The notes beneath the pieces are model-generated. The model searched no databases, was not told the DNA's origin, and saw only the letters and a program-made list of their open reading frames with translations. A DNA stretch of 64,000 nt from Pseudomonas brassicacearum (GTDB taxonomy: Bacteria > Pseudomonadota > Gammaproteobacteria > Pseudomonadales > Pseudomonadaceae), in contig NZ_CP045701.2 in NCBI RefSeq assembly GCF_009601685.2, positions 2,046,001 to 2,110,000 of the forward strand, given 5' to 3'. The position numbers and the translations under genes were made by a program. Within the stretch, counting starts at the first letter, position 1. The number at the start of each line of letters is the position of its first letter. Shown here piece after piece: positions 1 through 9,400 of the stretch.

Positions 1-644
1 AGTTGCTCGGGCGTGCTGGTGGGGGCGAAGCGTGGGGTCACGGCGTAGTGCAGGCGGCCCTTGCCGTGCCAGCGCTCGATCAGCGCCTTGCTTTGGGTGT
101 AGCTCGATTCGGCGGTGTCGACCAGGTAGTCCGGGGCGTTGCGGTCCATCATCACTTTGCCGGCGATCATGCGCAGGTCAAGTTTCTCGGCTACTTCAAA
201 AAACGAATTCACCGATTGCGGGTGCACGCTGCCGAACACCAGCGCGGTGGTGGTGCCGTTGCGCAGCAGTTCCTTGACGAAAATATCGGCCACGGCATCG
301 GCGTGGGTCTTGTCGGCGAACTGGCTTTCGCAGGGGAAGGTGTAGGTGTTGAGCCAGTCCAGCAATTGCTCGCCGTAGGCGCCGACCATACCGGTCTGTG
401 GCAGGTGGATGTGAGTGTCGATCAAACCTGGAGTGATCAGCGCGTCCGGGTAATGGTGGATTTCGATATCCGCCGCCAGGGTCGGCAACAGGTCATGGGC
501 GTGGCCGATGGCGCTGATCTGGCCGTTTTCCACCACCAGCAAACCGTCTTCGAAATATTCATAGGACGCCTCGATACCGACTTCGGCCGGGTCGGCGAGG
601 CTGTGGAGCAGGGCGGCGCGGTAGGCTTTGCGTGTCAGGGGCAT
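1..644 (-). CDS. guaD: Guanine deaminase, C-terminus off the window edge
   Basis: Converts guanine to xanthine in the cytoplasm, feeding the xanthine dehydrogenase encoded just upstream in the same leftward operon. About 214 N-terminal residues are present. The protein begins MPLTRKAYRAALLHS. The amidohydrolase metal motif DTHIHLPQTG is visible near residue 80, followed by a typical guanine deaminase stretch with YTFPCE. The ATG at 644 lies 19 bases after the xdhC stop, which indicates co-transcription. The rest of the gene, including the later metal ligands, lies beyond base 1, so completeness cannot be judged. Confidence 0.93.
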   Translation of the reverse strand, partial: MPLTRKAYRAALLHSLADPAEVGIEASYEYFEDGLLVVENGQISAIGHAHDLLPTLAADIEIHHYPDALITPGLIDTHIHLPQTGMVGAYGEQLLDWLNTYTFPCESQFADKTHADAVADIFVKELLRNGTTTALVFGSVHPQSVNSFFEVAEKLDLRMIAGKVMMDRNAPDYLVDTAESSYTQSKALIERWHGKGRLHYAVTPRFAPTSTPEQ

Positions 645-663
645 GGGAATTCTCAACGAGTGT

Positions 664-1506
664 TCAACGGTTCGCCTGGCTGCGGCGCGAGGCCGGCAGC
701 AGCTTGGCAATCGGTTCGGCGCGGGCGGTGTGCTGGCCGAAATCGGCGTTATAGGTGGCGATGATTTCGCCGGCGATGGAGATGGCGATTTCCACAGGCA
801 ACTTGCCTTTGACTTCGCCAATACCCATCGGGCAACGCATGCGTTGCAAGGTGCTGCTGTCAAAACCACGATCACGCAGGCGATGTTCGAACTTGACCCG
901 TTTGGTCTTCGAGCCGATCAGGCCGAAGTAGGCAAAGTCGTTGCGCTTGAGGATCGCGGCGCTCAGTTCCAGGTCGAGTTGATGGTTGTGGGTCATGACG
1001 ATGCAGTAGCTGCCGACGGGCAATTCGTCGACTTCATCCAGTGGCTCTTCGGTGACGACCTTGCGCACGCCATGGGGCAGGTGTTCGGGGAATTCCGCCT
1101 CCCGCGAATCGATCCAGCGCACCTTGCAGGGCAGGTTCGCCAGCAGCGGCACCAGGGCGCGGCCGACATGGCCGGCGCCGAACACAGCGATCTGTGCCTG
1201 GACTTGGCCCATGGGTTCGAACAGCAACACGGTCACGCCGCCGCAGCACTGGCCCAGGCTCGCACCGAGGCTGAAGCGCTCCAGATGGGTGCTTTGCTGG
1301 CCGCTGGCGAGCATCTGCCGGGCGAGTTCCATGGCTTTGTATTCCAGGTGCCCGCCACCGATGGTGTCGAAGGTCTGGCTGGCGCTGATGACCATCTTCG
1401 AACCGGCGTTACGCGGGGTGGAGCCGAGCTCTTCGATGATCGTCACCAGCACGCAGGGTTCACCGCGATCTTGCAGGTCGGCGAGGGCGCTGATCCAGTT
1501 GTACAT
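664..1506 (-). CDS. xdhC: Xanthine dehydrogenase accessory protein XdhC
   Basis: XdhC proteins bind the molybdenum cofactor and help its sulfuration and insertion into XdhB. This is a 280-residue protein starting MYNWISALADLQ. It has the N-terminal XdhC/CoxI domain (GSTPRNAGSKMVIS, GGGHLEYKA) and a C-terminal Rossmann-like domain with AVFGAGHVGRALVPLL. The reading frame stays open upstream to base 1584, but that stretch is translated REP sequence. The ATG at 1506 is preceded by a GAGGTG ribosome site about 5 bases away and is the better start. It is the third gene of xdhABC-guaD. Confidence 0.93.
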   Translation of the reverse strand: MYNWISALADLQDRGEPCVLVTIIEELGSTPRNAGSKMVISASQTFDTIGGGHLEYKAMELARQMLASGQQSTHLERFSLGASLGQCCGGVTVLLFEPMGQVQAQIAVFGAGHVGRALVPLLANLPCKVRWIDSREAEFPEHLPHGVRKVVTEEPLDEVDELPVGSYCIVMTHNHQLDLELSAAILKRNDFAYFGLIGSKTKRVKFEHRLRDRGFDSSTLQRMRCPMGIGEVKGKLPVEIAISIAGEIIATYNADFGQHTARAEPIAKLLPASRRSQANR

Positions 1507-1540
1507 ATTCACCTCGACATCTCTCTTGTCTGTTCCGGCC

Positions 1541-1615
1541 TCATCGCGAGCAAGCTCGCTCCCACATTGGATCGGCGTACACAAATCCCCTGTGGGAGCG
1601 AGCTCGCTCGCGATA
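1541..1615. repeat. REP pair (REPIN-type) between xdhB and xdhC
   Basis: Two inverted REP cores face each other: left arm 1541-1566 (ATCGCGAGCAAGCTCGCTCC) and right arm 1591-1615 (GGGAGCGAGCTCGCTCGCGA). This is the classic Pseudomonas palindrome. It sits inside the xdh operon in the xdhB-xdhC gap, where it could form a stable hairpin in the mRNA. Confidence 0.9.
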
Positions 1616-1628
1616 GCCGCGCCGCGGT

Positions 1629-4028
1629 CTAAAGCGAAGCCAGCTCGGCCTCGGCTTGCGCAGGCTTCACGGTCTTCAACCCCCGCATCTGCTCACACCC
1701 CCACAACACCCGCTCCGGCGTCGCCGGCGCATCGATTTTCGGTTGGTGCTGGTAATCCCCCAGGCTCGCCACGGCGTCCTTGATGGCGCACCACGCGGCG
1801 ATGCCGAGCATGAACGGCGGCTCGCCCACGGCCTTGGAATGGAACACCGTGTCTTCGGGGTTCTTGCGGTTTTCCACCAGCTTGACCCGCAGGTCCAGCG
1901 GCATGTCGGCCACGGCGGGGATCTTGTAGCTGGCCGGGCCATTGGTCATCAGTTTGCCCTTGTCGTTCCACACCAACTCTTCCATGGTCAGCCAGCCCAT
2001 GCCCTGGATGAAACCGCCCTCGACCTGGCCGATGTCGATGGCCGGGTTCAGCGAGGCGCCGACGTCGTGGAGGATGTCGGTGCGCAGCATCTTGTACTCG
2101 CCGGTGAGGGTGTCGACGATCACTTCGGCACAGGCCGCGCCATAGGCGTAGTAGTAGAACGGCCGGCCACGGGCCTGGCTGCGGTCGTAGTAGATTTTCG
2201 GGGTCTTGTAGAAGCCGGTGCTCGACAGCGAGACCTGGGCGAAATACGCCTGCTGCACCAGCGCCTCGAAGGTCAGGATGTGATCGCGCACCCGCACATG
2301 GCCGTTGTGGAATTCGACGTCTTCTTCGCTGACCTTGTACTGCCGCGCGGCGAATTCCACCAGGCGCCGCTTGATGGTTTCGGCGGCGTTCTGCGCCGCC
2401 TTGCCGTTCAGGTCGGCACCGCTGGAGGCGGCGGTGGGAGAAGTGTTCGGCACCTTGTCGGTGTTGGTCGCAGTGATTTGCACGCGGTCCATTTCTACCT
2501 GGAACACTTCGGCTACTACTTGGGCGACCTTGGTGTTCAAGCCCTGGCCCATTTCGGTGCCGCCATGGTTGAGGTGGATGCTGCCGTCGGTGTAGACGTG
2601 GATCAAGGCACCGGCCTGGTTGAGGAAACTGGCGGTAAAGGAAATGCCGAATTTCACCGGGGTCAGCGCCAGGCCCTTTTTCAGGATCGGACTATTGGCG
2701 TTGTAGCGGCGGATCGCTTCGCGGCGTTCAGCGTACTGGCTGCTTTCTTCAAGCTCGGCGGTCATCTCCTCGAGCATGTTGTGCTCGACGGTCTGGTAGT
2801 AGTGGGTGACGTTGCGTTCTGTCTTGCCGTAATAGTTGGCCTTGCGCACCGCCAGCGGATCGAGCCCCAGATGCCGGGCGATGGCGTCCATCACTTCTTC
2901 GATGGCGACCATGCCTTGCGGCCCGCCGAAACCTCGGTAAGCGGTGTTCGACGCGGTATTGGTCTTGCAGCGATGGCCGTTGATGGTTGCATCGCCCAGG
3001 TAATAGGCGTTGTCGGCATGGAACATCGCCCGGTCGACGATCGAGGCCGACAGGTCCGGCGAGCACCCGCAGTTGCCGGCCAGTTCCAGGGCGATGCCGT
3101 GCAGGCGCCCGGTGCTGTCGAAGCCGACGTCGTATTCGATGTAGAAGGGGTGGCGCTTGCCGGTCATCAGCATGTCTTCGACCCGGGGCAGGCGCATCTT
3201 GGTGGGCTGGCCGGTGAGGTGGGCGATGACGGCGCACAGGCACGCCGGGCTGGCGGCCTGGGTTTCCTTGCCGCCAAACCCTCCGCCCATGCGGCGCATG
3301 TCCACCACGACTTTGTTCATCGACACGCCCAGCACTTCAGCTACCAGTTTCTGAACTTCGGTGGGGTTCTGGGTCGAGCAGTAGACGAGCATGCCGCCGT
3401 CTTCGGTGGGCATCACCGAGGAAATCTGGGTTTCCAGGTAAAAGTGTTCCTGGCCGCCGATGTGCAGCGAGCCCTGGATGCGATGCTCGGCGCTCGCCAG
3501 TGCCGTGGCCGAATCGCCGCGCTGGTGGGTGTGGCTGTCGAGCACGAAGTGCCGCTTGCGCAGGGCCTCGACCACGTCCAGCACCGGTTCCAGGTCTTCG
3601 TATTCGACGATGGCCGCCATCGCCGCCTTGCGCGCGGTGTCCAGGTCCTTGGCGGCGACGGCCAGCACTGGTTGGCCGACGAACTGCACGTCATCGATGG
3701 CCAGCAACGGATCACCCGGCAACAGCGGGCCAATGTCCTTCAGGCCAGGGATGTCTTGGTGGGTAATGGCGATGCGCACGCCTTCGAAGGCGTAGCAGGG
3801 CGTGGTATCGATGCGAATGATCCGGGCGTGGGCGCGGTCCGACAGCCGGGCATAGACGTGCAACTGGTTCGGAAATTCCAGGCGATCATCGATGTACTGT
3901 GCCTCGCCGGACACATGTTTGGCGGCGCTGTCATGCTTGACGCTGCGGCCCACGCCAGTGCTCAGGTCGCGGGCGAACAGCTCGGCCAGTTCGGTTTGGG
4001 TCTTCTCTACGGTGTGATGGTTAGACAT
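1629..4028 (-). CDS. xdhB: Xanthine dehydrogenase, molybdopterin-binding subunit
   Basis: Large catalytic subunit of the XdhAB enzyme, which oxidises hypoxanthine and xanthine to urate with NAD+. It has 799 residues, the usual length. Visible landmarks are the N-terminal a/b hammerhead region (GVGRSVKHDSAAKHVSGEAQY), the Mo-cofactor loop RRMGGGFGGKETQ, AYRGFGGPQG, and the C-terminal SKAVGEPPFMLG, which contains the conserved catalytic glutamate. The start ATG at 4028 overlaps the 3' end of xdhA by 8 bases, indicating translational coupling. A REP pair separates it from xdhC. Confidence 0.97.
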   Translation of the reverse strand: MSNHHTVEKTQTELAELFARDLSTGVGRSVKHDSAAKHVSGEAQYIDDRLEFPNQLHVYARLSDRAHARIIRIDTTPCYAFEGVRIAITHQDIPGLKDIGPLLPGDPLLAIDDVQFVGQPVLAVAAKDLDTARKAAMAAIVEYEDLEPVLDVVEALRKRHFVLDSHTHQRGDSATALASAEHRIQGSLHIGGQEHFYLETQISSVMPTEDGGMLVYCSTQNPTEVQKLVAEVLGVSMNKVVVDMRRMGGGFGGKETQAASPACLCAVIAHLTGQPTKMRLPRVEDMLMTGKRHPFYIEYDVGFDSTGRLHGIALELAGNCGCSPDLSASIVDRAMFHADNAYYLGDATINGHRCKTNTASNTAYRGFGGPQGMVAIEEVMDAIARHLGLDPLAVRKANYYGKTERNVTHYYQTVEHNMLEEMTAELEESSQYAERREAIRRYNANSPILKKGLALTPVKFGISFTASFLNQAGALIHVYTDGSIHLNHGGTEMGQGLNTKVAQVVAEVFQVEMDRVQITATNTDKVPNTSPTAASSGADLNGKAAQNAAETIKRRLVEFAARQYKVSEEDVEFHNGHVRVRDHILTFEALVQQAYFAQVSLSSTGFYKTPKIYYDRSQARGRPFYYYAYGAACAEVIVDTLTGEYKMLRTDILHDVGASLNPAIDIGQVEGGFIQGMGWLTMEELVWNDKGKLMTNGPASYKIPAVADMPLDLRVKLVENRKNPEDTVFHSKAVGEPPFMLGIAAWCAIKDAVASLGDYQHQPKIDAPATPERVLWGCEQMRGLKTVKPAQAEAELASL

Positions 4029-5475
4029 AAGCGGTCACCCGAGTCTCGATGTGCGGCGTTTGCAGTTCGATGAAGTATTTGCGCAACAGGTTGCGCGCGC
4101 TGAGCAGGCGGTATTCCTTGCTGGCGCGGAAGTCCGACAGCGGCGTGAAGTCCTCAGCCAAGGCGATGCAGGCGCGTTCGATGGTGCTGTCGGTCCACGG
4201 CGCACCGATCAATACCGCTTCACAATGCTTGGCGCGCTTGGGTGTGGCGGCCATGCCGCCGAAGGCCACGCGGGCGTCGCGGACCACGCCGTTGTCGATG
4301 CGCAGGTTGAAGGCCGCGCACACGGCGGAAATGTCATCGTCCAGGCGCTTGGAAACCTTGTAGGCGCGGAACGCCTGTTCGGCACTGGCCCGCGGCACGA
4401 TGATCTTTTCGATGAATTCGCTTTCCTGGCGGGCGGTGACCCGGTAGTCGATGAAATAGTCTTCCAGGGCCAGGGTGCGGCGGGTCTGGCCCTTGCACAG
4501 CACGATCTGCGCGCCAAGGGCGATCAGCAGGGGTGGCGAGTCGCCAATCGGTGAGGCATTGCCGATGTTGCCGCCCAGGGTGCCCTGGTTGCGGATCTGC
4601 AGCGAGGCGAAGCGCTGCAGCAGTTCGCCAAAGTCCGGGTATTCGGCTTTCAGGGCTTCGTAGCAATCGGAGAGGGCGGCGGCGGCGCCGATCTCCAGGC
4701 GATCGTCGAAACGTTCGATGCGCTTGAGTTCGGCGACGTTGCCCACGTAGATCATCACCGGCAGGGTGCGGTGAAATTGCGTGACTTCCAGGGCCAGGTC
4801 CGTGCCGCCGGCCAGCAGGCGTGCTTGAGGATAAGCATCGTAAAGATCGGCCAGGTCGGCCACGGTCAGCGGCACCAGGCAGCGTTTGTCGCCACTGTTG
4901 AGCTCACCGGTTTCGGTCGGGGCGATGGCCTTGAGGCGGGCGATGGTTTCGGCTTCGCGGGCATCGAACTGATCTGGCTGCTTGGCGCAGCAGGCCTGCT
5001 CGGCGGCGGCCAGGATCGGCCGGTAGCCAGTGCAACGACAGAGGTTGCCGGCCAGGGCTTCGTGGGCCTGGTGGGCGTCGGGTTGTTCGCTGTTCTTTTG
5101 CAGGGCGAACAATGACATGACGAAGCCCGGTGTGCAGAAGCCGCATTGCGAACCGTGGCAATCGACCATCGCCTGCTGGACGCTGTGCAGTTGGCCCTGG
5201 TGCTTGAGGTCTTCGACGCTGATCAGTTGCTTGCCGTGCAGGGACGAAACGAAGGTCAGGCACGCGTTGAGGCTGCGATAGCGCATGCGCGCCTGGCCTT
5301 TTTCGTCCGTGTGCAATTCGCCCACCACCACGGTGCACGCGCCACAGTCGCCGCTGGCGCAGCCTTCTTTGGTGCCTGGCTTGCCAACGTGTTCGCGCAA
5401 ATAGTTGAGCACGGTCAGGTTCGGGTCCAGGGCGTGCTCGCTACGGAGTTCCTGGTTAAGTAAAAACTGGATCAC
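4021..5475 (-). CDS. xdhA: Xanthine dehydrogenase, Fe-S/FAD subunit
   Basis: Small subunit that carries electrons from the Mo site through two 2Fe-2S clusters to FAD. It has 484 residues. The plant-type ferredoxin motif CASGDCGACTVVV comes first, then the second cluster cysteines in CGFCTPGFVMS and LCRCTGYRP, then the FAD domain (LLAGGTDLALEVTQ, IRNQGTLGGNIGNASPIGD). Translation starts at a GTG at 5475, with GAGG about 7 bases upstream. It is the first gene of the operon. The upstream region holds two TGAC-N6-GTCA palindromes that may control it. Confidence 0.96.
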   Translation of the reverse strand: MIQFLLNQELRSEHALDPNLTVLNYLREHVGKPGTKEGCASGDCGACTVVVGELHTDEKGQARMRYRSLNACLTFVSSLHGKQLISVEDLKHQGQLHSVQQAMVDCHGSQCGFCTPGFVMSLFALQKNSEQPDAHQAHEALAGNLCRCTGYRPILAAAEQACCAKQPDQFDAREAETIARLKAIAPTETGELNSGDKRCLVPLTVADLADLYDAYPQARLLAGGTDLALEVTQFHRTLPVMIYVGNVAELKRIERFDDRLEIGAAAALSDCYEALKAEYPDFGELLQRFASLQIRNQGTLGGNIGNASPIGDSPPLLIALGAQIVLCKGQTRRTLALEDYFIDYRVTARQESEFIEKIIVPRASAEQAFRAYKVSKRLDDDISAVCAAFNLRIDNGVVRDARVAFGGMAATPKRAKHCEAVLIGAPWTDSTIERACIALAEDFTPLSDFRASKEYRLLSARNLLRKYFIELQTPHIETRVTAYV

Positions 5476-5531
5476 GGAAGGCCTCGCAGACTCATTATTG
5501 TTGTATCGACGTGGGCTGAATTTATCAGTTC

Positions 5532-5568
5532 TGACTTTTCGGTCAACGATTTTCTGACTTAAAGGTCA
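5532..5568. promoter_or_regulatory. Twin palindromic operator candidate upstream of xdhA
   Basis: Two 14-base palindromes, TGACTTTTCGGTCA (5532-5545) and TGACTTAAAGGTCA (5555-5568), share the form TGAC-N6-GTCA. Their starts are 23 bases apart, about two helical turns. They lie 57-93 bases upstream of the xdhA GTG. The arrangement is typical of a dimer pair binding one DNA face. Which regulator binds is unknown; the divergent GntR gene at 5822 is one candidate. Confidence 0.5.
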
Positions 5569-5616
5569 AGAAAATCCTCTTGGTCGATGAACAACGATCT
5601 ATGGACACTGTAGAAC

Positions 5617-5712
5617 CCTGTGGGAGCCGCACTTGCTCGCGATGCCGGCGCTACATTCAGTATGGATGCAAGCTGACTTACCGCTATCGCGAGCAAGCTC
5701 GGCTCCCATAGG
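5617..5712. repeat. REP pair between xdhA and the GntR gene
   Basis: Inverted REP cores at 5617-5643 (CTGTGGGAGCCGCACTTGCT) and 5685-5712 (ATCGCGAGCAAGCTCGGCTC) enclose about 40 bases of spacer. It separates the divergent xdhA and GntR promoters. Confidence 0.85.
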
Positions 5713-5821
5713 ATTTTTTTGCTTGTATCGTGCCAAAAACCCGGTACAGGCCCTGCGCCATGACGTATCGAGTGCGCTACACTGCGCCGCTTGTGCAAAT
5801 CGAAGAGTTTGAAGGACAACC

Positions 5822-6481
5822 ATGACGTTCAAGGCCCCGGACAGCCTCGCCGAGCAAATCGCCCATCACCTCGCCGAACGCATCATTCGCGGCGAAATGA
5901 AACCGGGAGAGCGCATCCAGGAGCAGAAGGTCACGCTGGCGCTCAACGTCAGCCGCGGCTCGGTCCGCGAGGCCTTGCTGATCCTGGAGCGACGCCACTT
6001 GATCGCGATCCTGCCGCGCCGCGGCGCCCACGTCACCGAGCTTACCGAACACAAGGTGCGCAGCCTCTGCACGCTGATGAGCGAGCTGTACATCCTGCTG
6101 GGCAACGCCGTGGCCCATGGCTGGAAAGAACAGGCCGACATGGCGCCGTTCGTGGCGATCCAGCAGCGTCTCAACGACGCCTACGTGCGCCAGGACATCC
6201 GCACCTTCGTCGATGAAAGCTTCAGCGTGATGCGCGCCGCCTATCCCTTTGCCAACAACCCGTATTTGCAGGAAACCGTCGAGAACCTGCAACCGGCCAT
6301 GAGCCGTGCCTATTTCCTGGCCCTGGAACAACGCAAGGCGGAAATGAGCGAGTTCCTAGACCTGTTCCAGCGCCTGCTCGCCGCCGTGCTGGCCCGTGAT
6401 TTGCCGCAGATCCGCATCGTGCTCACGGCCTACGCCCAGCGCAGTTGCGATCTGGTGGTTTCTGCCCTGACGGCGGCCTGA
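5822..6481 (+). CDS. GntR-family transcriptional regulator, FCD (FadR) subfamily
   Basis: A 219-residue cytoplasmic DNA-binding protein. The N-terminal winged helix (ADSLAEQIAHHLAERIIRGE, GERIQEQKVTLALNVSRGSV) is the GntR signature. The C-terminal all-helical part (about residues 80-215) matches an FCD ligand-binding domain. AAGGA lies about 5 bases before the ATG. Its stop is one base from the smc start, so it probably shares a transcript with smc. It is divergent from the xdh operon, and a role in purine catabolism is inferred only from that position. The ligand is unknown. Confidence 0.88.
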   Translation: MTFKAPDSLAEQIAHHLAERIIRGEMKPGERIQEQKVTLALNVSRGSVREALLILERRHLIAILPRRGAHVTELTEHKVRSLCTLMSELYILLGNAVAHGWKEQADMAPFVAIQQRLNDAYVRQDIRTFVDESFSVMRAAYPFANNPYLQETVENLQPAMSRAYFLALEQRKAEMSEFLDLFQRLLAAVLARDLPQIRIVLTAYAQRSCDLVVSALTAA

Positions 6482-6482
6482 C

Positions 6483-9400
6483 GTGCGGCTCAAGTGCATC
6501 AAGTTGGCGGGGTTCAAATCCTTCGTCGACCCGACCACGGTGAACTTCCCCAGTAACATGGCGGCGGTGGTCGGGCCCAATGGTTGCGGCAAGTCGAACA
6601 TCATCGACGCCGTGCGCTGGGTGATGGGCGAGAGCTCGGCCAAGAACCTGCGCGGCGAGTCGATGACCGACGTCATCTTCAACGGCTCCACCAGCCGCAA
6701 GCCGGTGAGCCAGGCCAGCATCGAGCTGGTGTTCGATAACTCCGACGGCACCCTGGTGGGTGAATACGCGGCGTATGCAGAAATCTCCATTCGTCGCAAA
6801 GTGACCCGCGACAGCCAGAACAGCTATTTCCTCAACGGCGCCAAGTGCCGGCGTCGCGACATCACCGATATTTTCCTCGGCACCGGCCTGGGCCCGCGCA
6901 GCTACTCGATCATCGAACAGGGCATGATCTCCAAGCTGATCGAGGCCAAGCCCGAAGACTTGCGCAACTTCATCGAAGAAGCCGCCGGTATTTCCAAGTA
7001 CAAGGAGCGGCGGCGCGAGACTGAAAACCGCATTCGTCGCACCCACGAGAACCTGGCGCGCCTGACCGACCTGCGCGAAGAACTCGAACGCCAGCTCGAG
7101 CGTCTGCACCGTCAGGCCGAGGCCGCGAAGAAGTACCAGGAATACAAGGGCGAGGAGCGCCAGCTCAAGGCCCAGCTGTCGGCCCTGCGTTGGCAGGCGT
7201 TGAACGAGCAGGTCGGCCAGCGTGAGGCGATCATCGGTAACCAGGAAGTCAGCTTCGAAGCCCTGGTGGCCGAGCAACGCAACGCCGACGCCGCCATCGA
7301 GCGCCTGCGTGACGGGCACCACGACCTGTCCGAGCGCTTCAATCTGGTGCAGGGGCGCTTCTATTCCGTGGGGGGCGACATCGCCCGGGTCGAGCAGAGC
7401 ATCCAGCATGGTCAACAACGACTGCGGCAGTTGCAGGATGATTTGAAGGAAGCCGAGCGGGCGCGCCTGGAAACCGAATCACACCTGGGGCACGACCGCA
7501 CCTTGCTGTTGACCCTCGGCGAGGAGCTGGACCGACTCACGCCGGAGCAGGAAATCACCAGCGCCGCCGCCGAAGAGGCTGCCGCGGCCCTGGAAGAAGC
7601 CGAGCTGACCATGCATGGCTGGCAAGAGCAGTGGGACAGTTTCAACCTGACCTCGGCCGAGCCGCGGCGTCAGGCTGAAGTCCAGCAGTCGCGCATCCAG
7701 CAGTTGGAAACCAGCATGGAGCGCCTGGCCGAACGTCAGCGTCGCCTGTCCGAAGAGCGCGCCTTGCTCGCGGCGGACCCGGAAGACGCAGCGATCCTGG
7801 ATCTGAATGAGCAACTGGCGACCAGCGAAGCCACCCTCGAAGACTTGCAGGCCAGCGAAGACGCCCAGGTCGAACGGCTCGAACAACTGCGCCAGGCCTT
7901 GCAACTGGCCTTGCAGAACCAGCAACAGGCCCAGGGCGAATTGCAGCGGCTCAATGGGCGCCTGGCCTCGCTGGAAGCCTTGCAGCAAGCCGCACTGGAC
8001 CCAGGCACCGGCACCGCCGAATGGCTGCGCGACCAGCATCTGGCCGAGCGTCCGCGACTGGCCGAGGGCCTGAAGGTCGATGCCGGTTGGGAGCTGGCGG
8101 TGGAAACCGTGCTGGGTGCCGATCTGCAAGCTGTGCTGGTGGATGACTTCGGTGGCTTCGACCTGTCGGGTTTCACTCAGGGCGATCTGCGCCTGCTCAG
8201 TCCGGCGGGCGACGGCGTACGAATCCCCGGCAGCTTGCTGGACAAGGTCGAGGCCCAGGTCGACCTGTCGCCCTGGCTGGGGCAGGTCAAACCGGTGGAC
8301 AGCCTTGAGCAGGCCTTGGCCCTGCGTGGGCAATTGGCGGCCGGCGAAAGCCTGATCAGTCGTGACGGGTATTGGGTCGGCCGGCATTTCCTGCGGGTGC
8401 GTCGGGCCAGCGAAGCCGAGAGCGGCATGCTCGCCCGTGGCCAGGAGATCCAGCGCCTGGGCGCCGAGCGCGAAGAGCGCGAGGCCAGCGTCGAAGCCCT
8501 GGAAACCGAATTACAGAACCTGCGGGCGCAACAGCGTCAGCAGGAGAACGGCCGCGAACACCTGCGCCGGCTGTTGCAGGATGAAGCGCGCCAGCAAGGC
8601 GAGCTCAAGGCGCAGCTGTCGGCCGGCAAGGCCAAGGTCGAACAGTTGGCGCTGCGCCGCACCCGCCTCGAAGAAGAAATCGCCGAACTGGGCGAGCAGC
8701 GGGCGCTGGAGCACGAACAGATCGGCGAGGCGCGCTTGCAACTGCAAGAGGCCCTCGATGCCATGGCACTGGACACCGAGCAGCGCGAACTGCTGCTGGC
8801 CCAGCGTGACAGCCTGCGCGAGCGCCTGGATCGGGTGCGCCAGGAAGCGCGCCAGCACAAGGACCATGCCCATCAGTTGGCGGTGCGCCTGGGCTCGCTC
8901 AAGGCCCAGCACGATTCCACGCGCCAGGCATTGGAACGGCTGGAAATGCAGTCCGAACGCCTGACCGAAAAACGCGAACAATTGAGCCTCAATCTGGAGG
9001 AGGGCGAAGCGCCGCTGGAAGAGCTGCGCCTCAAGCTCGAAGAGTTGCTCGACAAGCGCATGAGCGTCGACGAAGAGCTCAAGACGGCACAGATCGCTCT
9101 GGAGGACGCCGACCGCGAACTGCGCGACGCCGAGAAGCGCCGCAGCCAGGCCGAGCAGCAATCGCAACTGATCCGCGGCCAGATGGAACAGCAGCGCATG
9201 GAGTGGCAAGCCCTGACGGTGCGGCGCAAAGCCTTGCAGGACCAGTTGCTGGAAGACGGCTACGACCTCGACGGGGTGCTCGCCACCTTGGTGGCCGGGG
9301 CCAACGAGAAGGACGCCGAGGAAGAGCTGGAGCGCATTGCCCAGCGCATCCAGCGCCTGGGGGCAATCAACCTGGCGGCCATCGACGAGTATCAACAGCA

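Noticed and set aside
1656..4073. A rightward 805-codon open frame opposite xdhB
   Set aside because: Shadow of xdhB; composition is typical of antisense translation in GC-rich genomes.
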